Source of the DNA: Paenirhodobacter hankyongi
GTDB taxonomy: Bacteria; Pseudomonadota; Alphaproteobacteria; Rhodobacterales; Rhodobacteraceae
Reading direction: 5' to 3'
Length of the DNA: 43,042 nt
Assembly (NCBI RefSeq): GCF_003664585.1
Contig: NZ_RCHI01000023.1
Coordinates: 1 to 43,042 of the forward strand
This document shows, in pieces, positions 36,797 through 43,042 of the stretch (its first letter is position 1; each line of letters begins with the position of its first letter). Made by a program: the position numbers and the translations under genes. The notes beneath the pieces are model-generated. The model was not told the origin of the DNA. It made no database searches and saw nothing but the letters and a program-made list of their open reading frames with translations.

Positions 36797-36823
36797 ATGG
36801 CTGACGCACCGCGACCGGGCTGA
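36797..36823 (+). CDS. Possible eight-residue leader peptide
   Basis: ATG 36797 opens a frame reading MADAPRPG then TGA, preceded by an excellent ribosome binding site GGAGGAG (36784-36790). It sits about 210 nt before the dioxygenase gene. It could be a translated leader, or the remnant 5' end of a gene lost by deletion. There is no sign of a full downstream gene in this frame. Confidence 0.3.
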   Translation: MADAPRPG

Positions 36824-37036
36824 GCCGGTCCGTGCCGCGTGGGGCCTGCGCCGGTCGGTGCGGGGCTGCGGGCTGAACATTCCATGACATTTCGCAGTGG
36901 GCTGCGCGCACATGACGTGTGACGGCCGGGGTGTGCCCCGGGCGGGCCCTCTGCCACCGCCACTTGCGACATCCGGCGCCACATCCCGTGGCCGCCGCAG
37001 CGAGCATCATTGACTGAACACGGGAAGGACCAAGAC

Positions 37037-37951
37037 ATGGGGATCAACCGCATCGATCACGCCGCGATCTACGTGGGCGACATCGGCAAGGCGCTGAGCT
37101 GGTACGAGGACGTGCTGGGCTTGACGGTGCTGAGCCGCAGCGACGACAGCGCGCATCTGGCCTGCCGCGGCGCGGCCGCCGATCTGACGCTGGTGAAGGG
37201 CACCTGCTCGCTCGACAATTTCACCTTCGGCGTCGACGACGAGGAGGATCTCGACCGGGTCGGCGCGATCCTGACGCGCGAGGGCGTGGCGCATGAACGT
37301 TTCGCCGGCGACAGCCGCCCGGGCGAGGGCGCGGCGCTGAAATTCCACCTGCCCTCGGGGCATCAGCTGCGCCTGGCCACCGGCGGGGCCGAGCGGCGCG
37401 CCGGGATCTCGGATTTCGACGCCCGCGGCTCGCATGTGCCGTGCGACATGGACCACATCAACCTGCTCGGCGAGGTGGAGCCCGAGGTGATGCGCGACTT
37501 CCTGATGATGATCGGGTTCAAGTCGTCGCTGAACATCTCGGTCGAGGGCAAGCTCGCCGGGATCTGGCTGCGCGGCTCGGCCTATGACCACGACATCGCC
37601 TACATGAAGGCGGTGAACCCGGCGCACCGGCTGCACCACGTCGCCTTCGCGGTCGAGGACGGCAACCATTATTTCCGCCTCTCGGACCGGCTGATGGACA
37701 CCGGCCACCGCTGGGAATTCGGCCCCGGGCGCCACAACGCGGGGCTTGGCTCCTCGACCGGCTTCGGCACCAACAATTACGCCTACATCTTCGACCCCTT
37801 CGGCAACCGCAACGAGTTCTCCTCGGGGATGGAGCAGTTCGCCGACGACGCGACGCCGCTCAGCGTCGACATCGTGCCGGCGCAGATGCCCGAGGTGATG
37901 AACGGCTGGGGCTACGAGATGGCCGAGACCTTCATGACGGTCGGGTCCTGA
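37037..37951 (+). CDS. Type I extradiol ring-cleavage dioxygenase (BphC/HsaC-like)
   Basis: The 304-residue product has two vicinal-oxygen-chelate modules; the N-terminal half starts INRIDHAAIYVGDIGKALSWY. The C-terminal half carries the iron ligands expected for the family: H140 (MDHINLLG), H201 (LHHVAFAV) and E260 (PFGNRNEFSSG). The reaction is Fe(II)- and O2-dependent meta cleavage of a catechol. I chose ATG 37037 with GAAGGA upstream; an in-frame start at 37010 adds nine residues. It is the first enzyme gene of the operon. The hydrolase two genes downstream implies a substituted catechol whose cleavage product is a ketone, as in biphenyl or secosteroid pathways. Confidence 0.92.
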   Translation: MGINRIDHAAIYVGDIGKALSWYEDVLGLTVLSRSDDSAHLACRGAAADLTLVKGTCSLDNFTFGVDDEEDLDRVGAILTREGVAHERFAGDSRPGEGAALKFHLPSGHQLRLATGGAERRAGISDFDARGSHVPCDMDHINLLGEVEPEVMRDFLMMIGFKSSLNISVEGKLAGIWLRGSAYDHDIAYMKAVNPAHRLHHVAFAVEDGNHYFRLSDRLMDTGHRWEFGPGRHNAGLGSSTGFGTNNYAYIFDPFGNRNEFSSGMEQFADDATPLSVDIVPAQMPEVMNGWGYEMAETFMTVGS

Positions 37952-38006
37952 CCACGGGCGCAGGGCGGTCTCCCCGTGCGGGGAGACGCCCGACGGAGGG
38001 CATTCC

Positions 38007-38477
38007 ATGACGATCACCTGGCAGCAGTTCCATGCGCTCGAGGATCTGGTCCTGCGCTTCTGGGCCTGCGTCGATGAAACGGCGCCGATCGAGGGGCCGG
38101 AGCTGTTCACCGCGGACGGTGCGCTGGTCATCGAGAGCTTCCGCGCCGAGGGGCAGGCGGCGCTGGCGCGCTATTTCACCGCGCGCCGCGCGCTCTCGGC
38201 CGAGCGCGGGCGCCTCACCCGCCATCTGTGCACCAACCTGCGGTTGCTGCCCGGCGCGGGTGTGCGACTGGCGGCGACGATCACGGTGTTTTCCGGCAGC
38301 GGGGCACGCCCGGTCGCGCTTGGGCCGCCCTCGTCGCTGGCCGATTTCACCTTCGACTGTGTCGAGACGGCCGCGGGCTGGCGCCTTGCCCGCGTCACCG
38401 GCGCGCTGATCTTCGCCGGCGCCGACACGCCCGACCTGAAGCAGGCCGCCGCCGCGGCAAGGGGAGAGACGACATGA
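38007..38477 (+). CDS. NTF2/SnoaL-like protein
   Basis: The 156-residue product has the NTF2-like cone pattern: N-terminal helix FHALEDLVLRFWACVDE, PELFTADGALVIESFRAEG, RLTRHLCTNLRLL and a final GWRLARVTGALIFAG strand. Members include polyketide cyclases, ring-hydroxylating dioxygenase small subunits, dehydratases and isomerases. No ring-hydroxylating large subunit is present, so it is not a dioxygenase subunit here. It overlaps the hydrolase gene by 4 nt (ATGA) and is co-translated with it. An isomerase, dehydratase or binding role in the pathway is inference. Confidence 0.75.
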   Translation: MTITWQQFHALEDLVLRFWACVDETAPIEGPELFTADGALVIESFRAEGQAALARYFTARRALSAERGRLTRHLCTNLRLLPGAGVRLAATITVFSGSGARPVALGPPSSLADFTFDCVETAAGWRLARVTGALIFAGADTPDLKQAAAAARGETT

Positions 38478-39154
38478 GAAAGGTTGCGCTGATCCATGGC
38501 TGGGGCGGCTCCTACGCCGCGACCTGGCAGGCCGACGGCTGGGACGACGCGCTGCGCGCGGCGGGGTTCGAGCCGGTGGGGTTCGACATCGCCGGGCATG
38601 GGCCGCAGGGCGGCTCGCACGATCCGGCCGATTACGCCGATCTCGCCGGCGATCTGGCGGCGCGGCTGCCGGACGATCTGTTCGGCGCCATCGGCTTCTC
38701 GCTGGGCACGAAGCTGCTGCTCGAGCTGGAAGTGCGGCGGCCGGGGGCGAACGGGCGGCTGGTGCTGGGCGGCATCGGCGACAATCTCTTCGCGCCGGAA
38801 CAGGCCGGCCCCGTGCTTGTCGCCGCGCTGCGCGGCGCGGCGCAGGAACCGCCCACGCCGCAGGTCGCGGCGCTGCTCGACTATGCGCGGCGCAGCGGCT
38901 CCGACCCGGCCTGCCTTGCGGCCGTGCTGGAGCGGCCGGCGAATCCGGTGCTGACCGAGGCTCGGCTCGCGCAGGTGCGCACGCCGATTCTGATCTTCAA
39001 CAGCCGCGCCGACGCGGTGGCGCAGCCCGACACCCGCCTGTGTGCCGCGCTGCCCGGCGCCACGCATCGGCTGATCGACGGCACCGGCCATGTCGGCCTG
39101 ACCTCCGACATCCGCTTCCGCGACGCCGCGCTTGCCTTTCTGAGCCGGGGCTGA
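38474..39154 (+). CDS. Alpha/beta hydrolase, candidate meta-cleavage-product hydrolase
   Basis: The 226-residue product has the oxyanion motif LIHGWGGS near residues 6-13, the nucleophile elbow GFSLG (S76), D180 in SRADAV and H206 in GTGHVG, giving a complete Ser-Asp-His triad. It is shorter than BphD/HsaD/MhpC (about 280 residues), so the cap domain must be small, and a thioesterase or other esterase is possible. It lies in an operon with an extradiol dioxygenase, which favours C-C bond hydrolysis of the ring-cleavage product. The start overlaps the upstream stop codon. Confidence 0.8.
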   Translation: MRKVALIHGWGGSYAATWQADGWDDALRAAGFEPVGFDIAGHGPQGGSHDPADYADLAGDLAARLPDDLFGAIGFSLGTKLLLELEVRRPGANGRLVLGGIGDNLFAPEQAGPVLVAALRGAAQEPPTPQVAALLDYARRSGSDPACLAAVLERPANPVLTEARLAQVRTPILIFNSRADAVAQPDTRLCAALPGATHRLIDGTGHVGLTSDIRFRDAALAFLSRG

Positions 39155-39196
39155 CGCCGCCGGCAGACCACGACACCAACCAAAGGGAGGAGACCC

Positions 39197-40369
39197 ATGT
39201 TCGACGCGTCCACCACCATGATCGAGCGCATCCGCGCGATCCTGCCGCAGATCGCGGCCAATGCCGTGCAGGCCGAAGGGGACCGCATGGTCCCGAAGGA
39301 GAACATCGACCTGCTGAAGGCCACCGGTCTGCACCGCGCCTTCCAGCCCAGGGCCTATGGCGGGCTCGAGATGCGGGTGCCCGAGTTCGAGAACTGCATC
39401 GCGCTGATCGCCACCGCCTGCGGCTCGACCGCCTGGGCCTTCTCGCTGCTGGCCGAGCACAACCACCAGATCGCGCTCTATTCGCGCGAACTGCAGGACG
39501 AGATCTGGGGCGAGGACCCGGACACCGTCGCCTCCTCCTCGATCGCGCCCTATGGCAAGTCGGTCGAGGTCGAGGGCGGGGTGCGCTTTTCGGGGGAATT
39601 CGGCTGGTCCTCGGGCTGCGACCATGCGCAATGGGCGATCCTCGGCTTCCTGCGCGACGCGCCCGAGGGCGGCAAGGTCTACAGCTTCGCGATCCTGCCG
39701 CGCGCCGATTACGAGATCCGCGACACCTGGTTCACCCAGGGGATGCGCGGCACCGGCTCGAAGACGCTGGTGGTCAAGGACGCCTTCGTGCCGAACCACC
39801 GCATCGAGAGCGTCCCGGCGCTGATGAGCCTGACCTCGGCGGGGGGGCATCTGTATCCCGACAGCAAGATCTTCCACGTCCCCTTCATCTATGTCTTCGC
39901 AAGCTGCTTCTCCTCGGTCAGCCTCGGCATCGCGGAGCGGATGATCGCGCTTTACACCGAGCGCACCCAGGGCCGCGTGCGCGCCTATACCGGCGCGAAG
40001 GTCGGCCAGTCGATCCCCGCCTGCATGCGTCTGGCCGAAAGCGCGCATCAGGTGGCGGCGGGCCGCGCCTTCCTGGAAAAGACCTGGGAGGACATGCGCG
40101 ACCACGCCGAGCGCCGGGTTTTCCCCGATGCGCAGAAGATGGCCTATTGGCGCACCAACCAGGCCTATGCGGTGAAGATGTTCGTCGCCGCGGTGGACCG
40201 GCTGTTCGAGGCCTCGGGCGGTTCGGCCTGGTTCGACGACGCCGAGGCGCAGCGGCTGTTCCGCAACAGCCACATGACCGCCGCCCATGCCTATACCGAC
40301 TATGACATCTGCGCGCAGATCCTCGGCCGTGCGCTGATGGGGCTCGAGCCGGACCCGTCCCTGTTCTGA
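39197..40369 (+). CDS. Flavin-dependent monooxygenase, oxygenase component (HsaA/HpaH C2 type)
   Basis: The 390-residue product has the acyl-CoA-dehydrogenase fold of group D flavin monooxygenases: an N-terminal helical domain, a beta domain with FSGEFGWSSGCDHAQWAI near 131-148, and a C-terminal four-helix bundle. It uses reduced flavin from a separate reductase, encoded immediately downstream, to hydroxylate a phenol to a catechol. GGGAGGAG precedes the ATG. Closest recalled families are HsaA (a secosteroid phenol) and the Acinetobacter p-hydroxyphenylacetate hydroxylase C2. The product would feed the extradiol dioxygenase. A dibenzothiophene-type monooxygenase is a less likely alternative. 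Confidence 0.88.
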   Translation: MFDASTTMIERIRAILPQIAANAVQAEGDRMVPKENIDLLKATGLHRAFQPRAYGGLEMRVPEFENCIALIATACGSTAWAFSLLAEHNHQIALYSRELQDEIWGEDPDTVASSSIAPYGKSVEVEGGVRFSGEFGWSSGCDHAQWAILGFLRDAPEGGKVYSFAILPRADYEIRDTWFTQGMRGTGSKTLVVKDAFVPNHRIESVPALMSLTSAGGHLYPDSKIFHVPFIYVFASCFSSVSLGIAERMIALYTERTQGRVRAYTGAKVGQSIPACMRLAESAHQVAAGRAFLEKTWEDMRDHAERRVFPDAQKMAYWRTNQAYAVKMFVAAVDRLFEASGGSAWFDDAEAQRLFRNSHMTAAHAYTDYDICAQILGRALMGLEPDPSLF

Positions 40370-40448
40370 GCCCGTCCGGCCCGGCCTCCCCCCGGGCCGG
40401 GCCCCCGCGCCGGCGCGCCCTGCGCGCGTCGTCCTGACAGGAGTTCCC

Positions 40449-40970
40449 ATGACCGATCTTTCTTCCCCCGCCGCGACCGGGTTCGATCCGCGCGCCTTCC
40501 GCGCCGCGCTTGGCTGCTTTGCCACCGGCATCACGGTGATCACCGCCCAGGCCGGCGGTCGCCGTGTCGGCGTCACCGCGAACAGCTTCAATTCGCTTTC
40601 CCTCGATCCGCCGCTGATCCTGTGGAGCCTGGTGAAGACCTCGGCCAGCTATCCGGTGTTCGAGGCCGCCAGCCATTTCGCGGTGAACATTCTTGCCCAT
40701 GACCAGATCGCGCTGTGCCGCGCCTTTGCCGCGCGGGGCGGGGACAAGTTCGCCGGCCTTGCCCTGCGCGAGGGGCAGGGCGGCTGCCTGCTGCTGCCGG
40801 GCACCTGCGCCAGCATCGAATGCGCGCGCGAGGCGGTTCTCGACGGCGGTGACCACTGGCTGCTGATCGGGCGGGTCACCGGCTTTGCGCAGACCGACGC
40901 CGACCCGCTGCTGTACCACCGCGGCGCCTATTCGCTGGCGCAGCCGCACCCGCAGGCCGCCGCGCCCTGA
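40449..40970 (+). CDS. Flavin reductase (HsaB/HpaC type)
   Basis: The 173-residue product has the flavin-reductase-like split-barrel domain: FRAALGCFATGITVITA near residues 14-30, GVTANSFNSLSLDPPLILW at about 39-57, and the C-terminal PLLYHRGAYSL. It reduces FMN or FAD with NAD(P)H and hands it to the monooxygenase encoded just upstream. An HNA-type ring-hydroxylase role is excluded by its size. AGGAG lies before the start. The 79-nt gap from the upstream gene contains only a GC-rich repeat of CCGGG-type words. Confidence 0.9.
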   Translation: MTDLSSPAATGFDPRAFRAALGCFATGITVITAQAGGRRVGVTANSFNSLSLDPPLILWSLVKTSASYPVFEAASHFAVNILAHDQIALCRAFAARGGDKFAGLALREGQGGCLLLPGTCASIECAREAVLDGGDHWLLIGRVTGFAQTDADPLLYHRGAYSLAQPHPQAAAP

Positions 40971-41003
40971 CCTTCGTCGCACATCATAAGGGAGGAGACC
41001 TTG

Positions 41004-41873
41004 ATGAAGATGACCTGTACCCTGGGCGCCGGCGCGGTTGCGCTTGCGCTTGCCGCGCCGCCCGCCCGCGCGATCGACGTCGGCCCGGCCGATTACACGA
41101 TCCTGCCAAGCGGCACGGCGCTTGCCATGCTCTATCTGCAGCACCTGAGCGCCGACAGCCTCGAGGTGAACGGCACCGCCGTGCCCGGCTCGTCCTTCGA
41201 GGCGAATGTGGGGATCCTGCGCGGCCTCTATTACACCGCCTTCGGCGATCTGCCGGCGGCCTATCACCTCGTCATCCCCTTTGCCGAGATCGGCACCGCC
41301 CGGATCGGCGGCGCGGATCAGCCCACCACCAGCGGCCTTGGCGACACCACGCTCGGCCTGACCGTCTGGCCGGTGCAACCCGACGCGCCCGAGACCGGCA
41401 CCAGCTTCGGCGTCTCGCTCTTCGCGACGCTGCCCACCGGCGGCCATGAGGCGGGGCGCATCGGCATCGGCGAGGGCACCTGGTCGCTGACGCCGCAGAT
41501 CGGCGTGATCCAGGGGCTGGGCGGCGGCTTCTTCTTCGACGGGGCGCTCGATGTCGCCTTCCAGGGCGATCACACCGAGGCCGGGGCCGAGCAGTCGCGC
41601 CGCCCGTCGTGGCAGCTGCAGGCGATGTTGCGCAAGCAATGGGGGCCGGCGACCTCGCTGACGGTCGGCTATTCCGGCCAGCGCGGCGGCGAGCAGAAGG
41701 TGGATGGCGTCGAGACCGGCCTGAAGACCCACCGCGACCAGCTGCGTCTCTACCTGACGCATTTCGTCGATCCCACGACCCAGATCCAGGGGATGCTGGC
41801 GCGCGATTTCAACGTGGAGGGTGGCTTCAAATACGACAGCGCCGTGCAGCTGCGCCTCGTCAAGGTGTTCTGA
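41004..41873 (+). CDS. Outer-membrane channel-like protein (MetA-pathway/phenol type)
   Basis: The 289-residue product starts MKMTCTLGAGAVALAL, with a Sec signal peptide ending ARA at residue 23. ATG 41004 is chosen over TTG 41001 because GGAGGAG (40991-40997) is then 6 nt away. The mature part is made of alternating amphipathic strands and ends in Phe, typical of outer-membrane beta-barrels. Segments such as TSGLGDTTLGLTVWP and ATLPTGGH fit the outer-membrane family found in aromatic-degradation operons (Phenol_MetA_deg, transporter). A role in uptake of a hydrophobic aromatic is inference from family and position. Confidence 0.82.
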   Translation: MKMTCTLGAGAVALALAAPPARAIDVGPADYTILPSGTALAMLYLQHLSADSLEVNGTAVPGSSFEANVGILRGLYYTAFGDLPAAYHLVIPFAEIGTARIGGADQPTTSGLGDTTLGLTVWPVQPDAPETGTSFGVSLFATLPTGGHEAGRIGIGEGTWSLTPQIGVIQGLGGGFFFDGALDVAFQGDHTEAGAEQSRRPSWQLQAMLRKQWGPATSLTVGYSGQRGGEQKVDGVETGLKTHRDQLRLYLTHFVDPTTQIQGMLARDFNVEGGFKYDSAVQLRLVKVF

Positions 41874-41924
41874 CCCCGGCCGGCCCGGAACCTTCCGGGC
41901 CGGTCCTCGCCGAAAGGAGTGACC

Positions 41925-42710
41925 ATGCCGACCCACCCCAATGCCGGTGCCGCCAGGCTGACCGGTTTCCGCGCCCGCCTGCGCGCCGCCGAGCCGCTGC
42001 TGGGCACCTTCCTGAAGATCCCCTCGACGCAGCCGGCCGAGATTCTCGGTCAGCTCGGCTTCGACTTCGCGGTGATCGACGAGGAGCACGCCCCGCTGAA
42101 CCCCGAGACCACGGATGCCATCGTGCTTGCCTGCCGGGCACAGGGCATGGCCGGGCTGGTGCGCGTGCGCAGCCCGGCCGAGATCCTGCGCGTGCTCGAC
42201 AGCGGTGCCGATGGTGTTCTGGTGCCGCATGTGACCGACGCGCCGGCCGCGCGTCTCGCGGTGGCGCGGGCGCGCTATTGCGGCGAGCGGGGCTTCTCCC
42301 CGACCACGCGGGCGGGAGCCTTCGGTGCGATTGGCATGGCGCAGCACATCGCGCAGCAGGATGCGCGCTGTGCGGTGATCGCGATGATCGAGGATGCCGC
42401 AGCGATCGGGGCGATCGACGAGATCGTCGCGGTCGAGGGGCTCGATGCGATCTTCATCGGGCGCGCCGATCTGGCGGTGTCGATGGGCGCCGCGGCCAGG
42501 GCGGGGGAGCTCGAGGCGGCGGTGCACCGGGTGATGGCGGCGGCCGTGGCCGTGGGTCTGCCGGTGCTGATCCTGGCCGCCAATCCGGTCGAGCTGGCGC
42601 ATCTGCGCGAGCGCGGGGCGACGGGCTTCCTCACCGGATCGGATCAGGGCTTCCTGCGGGCGAGCGCGGCGCAGGCCCGCGCAAGCTTCCTGCCGCCATC
42701 CGGGGGATGA
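41925..42710 (+). CDS. HpcH/HpaI-family class II aldolase
   Basis: The 261-residue product has the TIM-barrel layout of HpaI: FDFAVIDEEHAP (H55), LVRVRS (R80), metal ligands E156 in MIEDAAAI and D182 in IGRADLAVSMG. These match the His, Arg, Glu and Asp of HpaI. The family cleaves 4-hydroxy-2-oxo acids to pyruvate and an aldehyde. ATG 41925 is used; an in-frame GTG at 41919 lies inside the AAAGGAG ribosome binding site. As last gene of the operon it fits the final step of meta cleavage. A hydratase that would supply its substrate is not in the window. Confidence 0.9.
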   Translation: MPTHPNAGAARLTGFRARLRAAEPLLGTFLKIPSTQPAEILGQLGFDFAVIDEEHAPLNPETTDAIVLACRAQGMAGLVRVRSPAEILRVLDSGADGVLVPHVTDAPAARLAVARARYCGERGFSPTTRAGAFGAIGMAQHIAQQDARCAVIAMIEDAAAIGAIDEIVAVEGLDAIFIGRADLAVSMGAAARAGELEAAVHRVMAAAVAVGLPVLILAANPVELAHLRERGATGFLTGSDQGFLRASAAQARASFLPPSGG

Positions 42711-42732
42711 CCGTCCGAGCGCGGGGCGCCCG

Positions 42733-42764
42733 CCCGGTGATTCCCGTGGCCCGGAATCACCGGG
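42733..42764 (+). terminator. Long perfect hairpin after the catabolic operon
   Basis: CCCGGTGATTCC (42733-42744) and GGAATCACCGGG (42753-42764) form a perfect 12-bp stem with an 8-nt loop, 22 nt after the aldolase stop. No T tract follows on either strand. It is probably a transcript end or 3' stabilising structure; intrinsic termination is uncertain. Confidence 0.5.
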
Positions 42765-43042
42765 CACCGGACAGCGCCGCAAGGGCGCGATTCTCCCCTG
42801 GCTGGGCGTGGTGTGGTGCTTTTGGTGTTCTTCTGGCGGTTCGATTCCCGGGGTTTCGGTGGTCGAGTCGGGGGTGAGCGGCCGGGGCTGCTGAATTTCT
42901 TTCGTTTGACGGCCTGTTCGCGCAACGATCTTTCCTGCAGGCAGTTTTTCCGGATTTCGGTTCCGGGCGCCGTTCTGTCTGGGGTCAATGAAAGCAGGGG
43001 ATTTTGGCTCCTGGGCGAGAAATCGTCGGGAAAAGTGAAAAA
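42765..43042. other. No gene recognised at the right end
   Basis: About 280 nt without a supportable gene. The sequence is G/T-rich on the plus strand and lower in G+C than the catabolic genes. Short reading frames on the minus strand overlap the aldolase 3' end and lack ribosome binding sites or recognisable content. A TTGACG at 42906 has no good -10 partner. Confidence 0.5.

Larger units (their letters stand above)
36597..37036. promoter_or_regulatory. tetR-dioxygenase intergenic control region
   Basis: This 440-nt gap holds overlapping palindromes at 36691-36722, an eight-codon reading frame at 36797-36823, the small hairpin GGGG-TGTG-CCCC (36928-36939) and the palindrome CACA-TGACG-TGTG (36909-36921). 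A minus-strand promoter for tetR is possible: TTTACA next to the palindrome, then TAACTT 17 nt further. For the plus strand, TTGACA (36710-36715) lies inside the operator, but no good -10 element follows at normal spacing. Confidence 0.6.

Noticed and set aside
38007-38477. Reading the NTF2-like gene as the small subunit of a ring-hydroxylating dioxygenase
   Set aside because: No Rieske-type large subunit, ferredoxin or reductase gene is present nearby; the hydroxylation step is covered by the flavin monooxygenase.
38171-40591. Minus-strand open frame of 806 codons across the catabolic operon
   Set aside because: Spans several convincing plus-strand genes with catalytic motifs; Arg/Ala/Gly-rich product without domains.
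42644-42988. Minus-strand open frame of 114 codons at the right end
   Set aside because: Overlaps the aldolase 3' end and the long hairpin; basic, Pro/Arg-rich product with no ribosome binding site or motif.

Overview
The window reads as a chromosome segment of a high-G+C alphaproteobacterium of the Rhodobacter/Paracoccus type (Rhodobacterales). The evidence is the ribosomal and RNA polymerase protein sequences (EF-Tu of 391 aa, RpoB of 1378 aa, RpoC of 1411 aa), the gene order, and promoters of the form TTGAC-N17-TATAGC. I do not assign a species.

Left part (1-13.6 kb): tuf, tRNA-Trp, secE, nusG, rplK, rplA, rplJ, rplL, rpoB and rpoC, ending in a strong terminator at 13526. From 13.7 to 17.65 kb there is a non-ribosomal insert. 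It holds one small exported helical protein, then a tightly overlapping four-gene membrane cassette (GT2 glycosyltransferase, lipid-A N-terminal-domain protein, ArnT/PMT-like GT39 transferase, PAP2 phosphatase) that looks like a lipid A or lipid-linked sugar modification unit.

Centre (17.65-32.7 kb): str, S10 and spc genes (rpsL, rpsG, fusA, second tuf; rpsJ, rplC, rplD, rplW; rplB, rpsS, rplV, rpsC, rplP; rpmC, rpsQ, rplN, rplX, rplE, rpsN, rpsH, rplF, rplR, rpsE, rpmD). The S10 block is broken twice. Between rplW and rplB lie a terminator, a lower-G+C membrane-protein gene and new control signals. Between rplP and rpmC lie two opposed terminators, an antisense tRNA-Gln and two divergent promoters. 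The spc block stops at rpmD with a strong terminator; rplO, secY, adk, rpsM, rpsK, rpoA and rplQ do not follow within the window.

Right part (32.7-43 kb): an RraB-like gene, then an accessory aromatic-degradation region. It has an IclR regulator, an NAD(P)H:quinone-reductase-like flavoprotein (minus strand), a two-domain cupin, a TetR regulator (minus strand), and a plus-strand series: extradiol dioxygenase, NTF2-like protein, alpha/beta hydrolase, HsaA/HpaH-type flavin monooxygenase, flavin reductase, outer-membrane channel and HpaI-type aldolase. Together these predict uptake of a phenolic compound, ortho-hydroxylation, meta ring cleavage, C-C hydrolysis and aldol cleavage. The substrate is unknown and no hydratase is visible. 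The TetR-dioxygenase intergenic region carries a striking run of overlapping palindromes.

Control signals read from the sequence: seven promoters with 17-nt spacers, all lacking T at the last -10 position; GNRA-capped GC hairpins in many ribosomal intergenic regions; and a hairpin that hides the rpsJ ribosome binding site. Promoters, terminators and operators were found by eye and have not been scored or tested.
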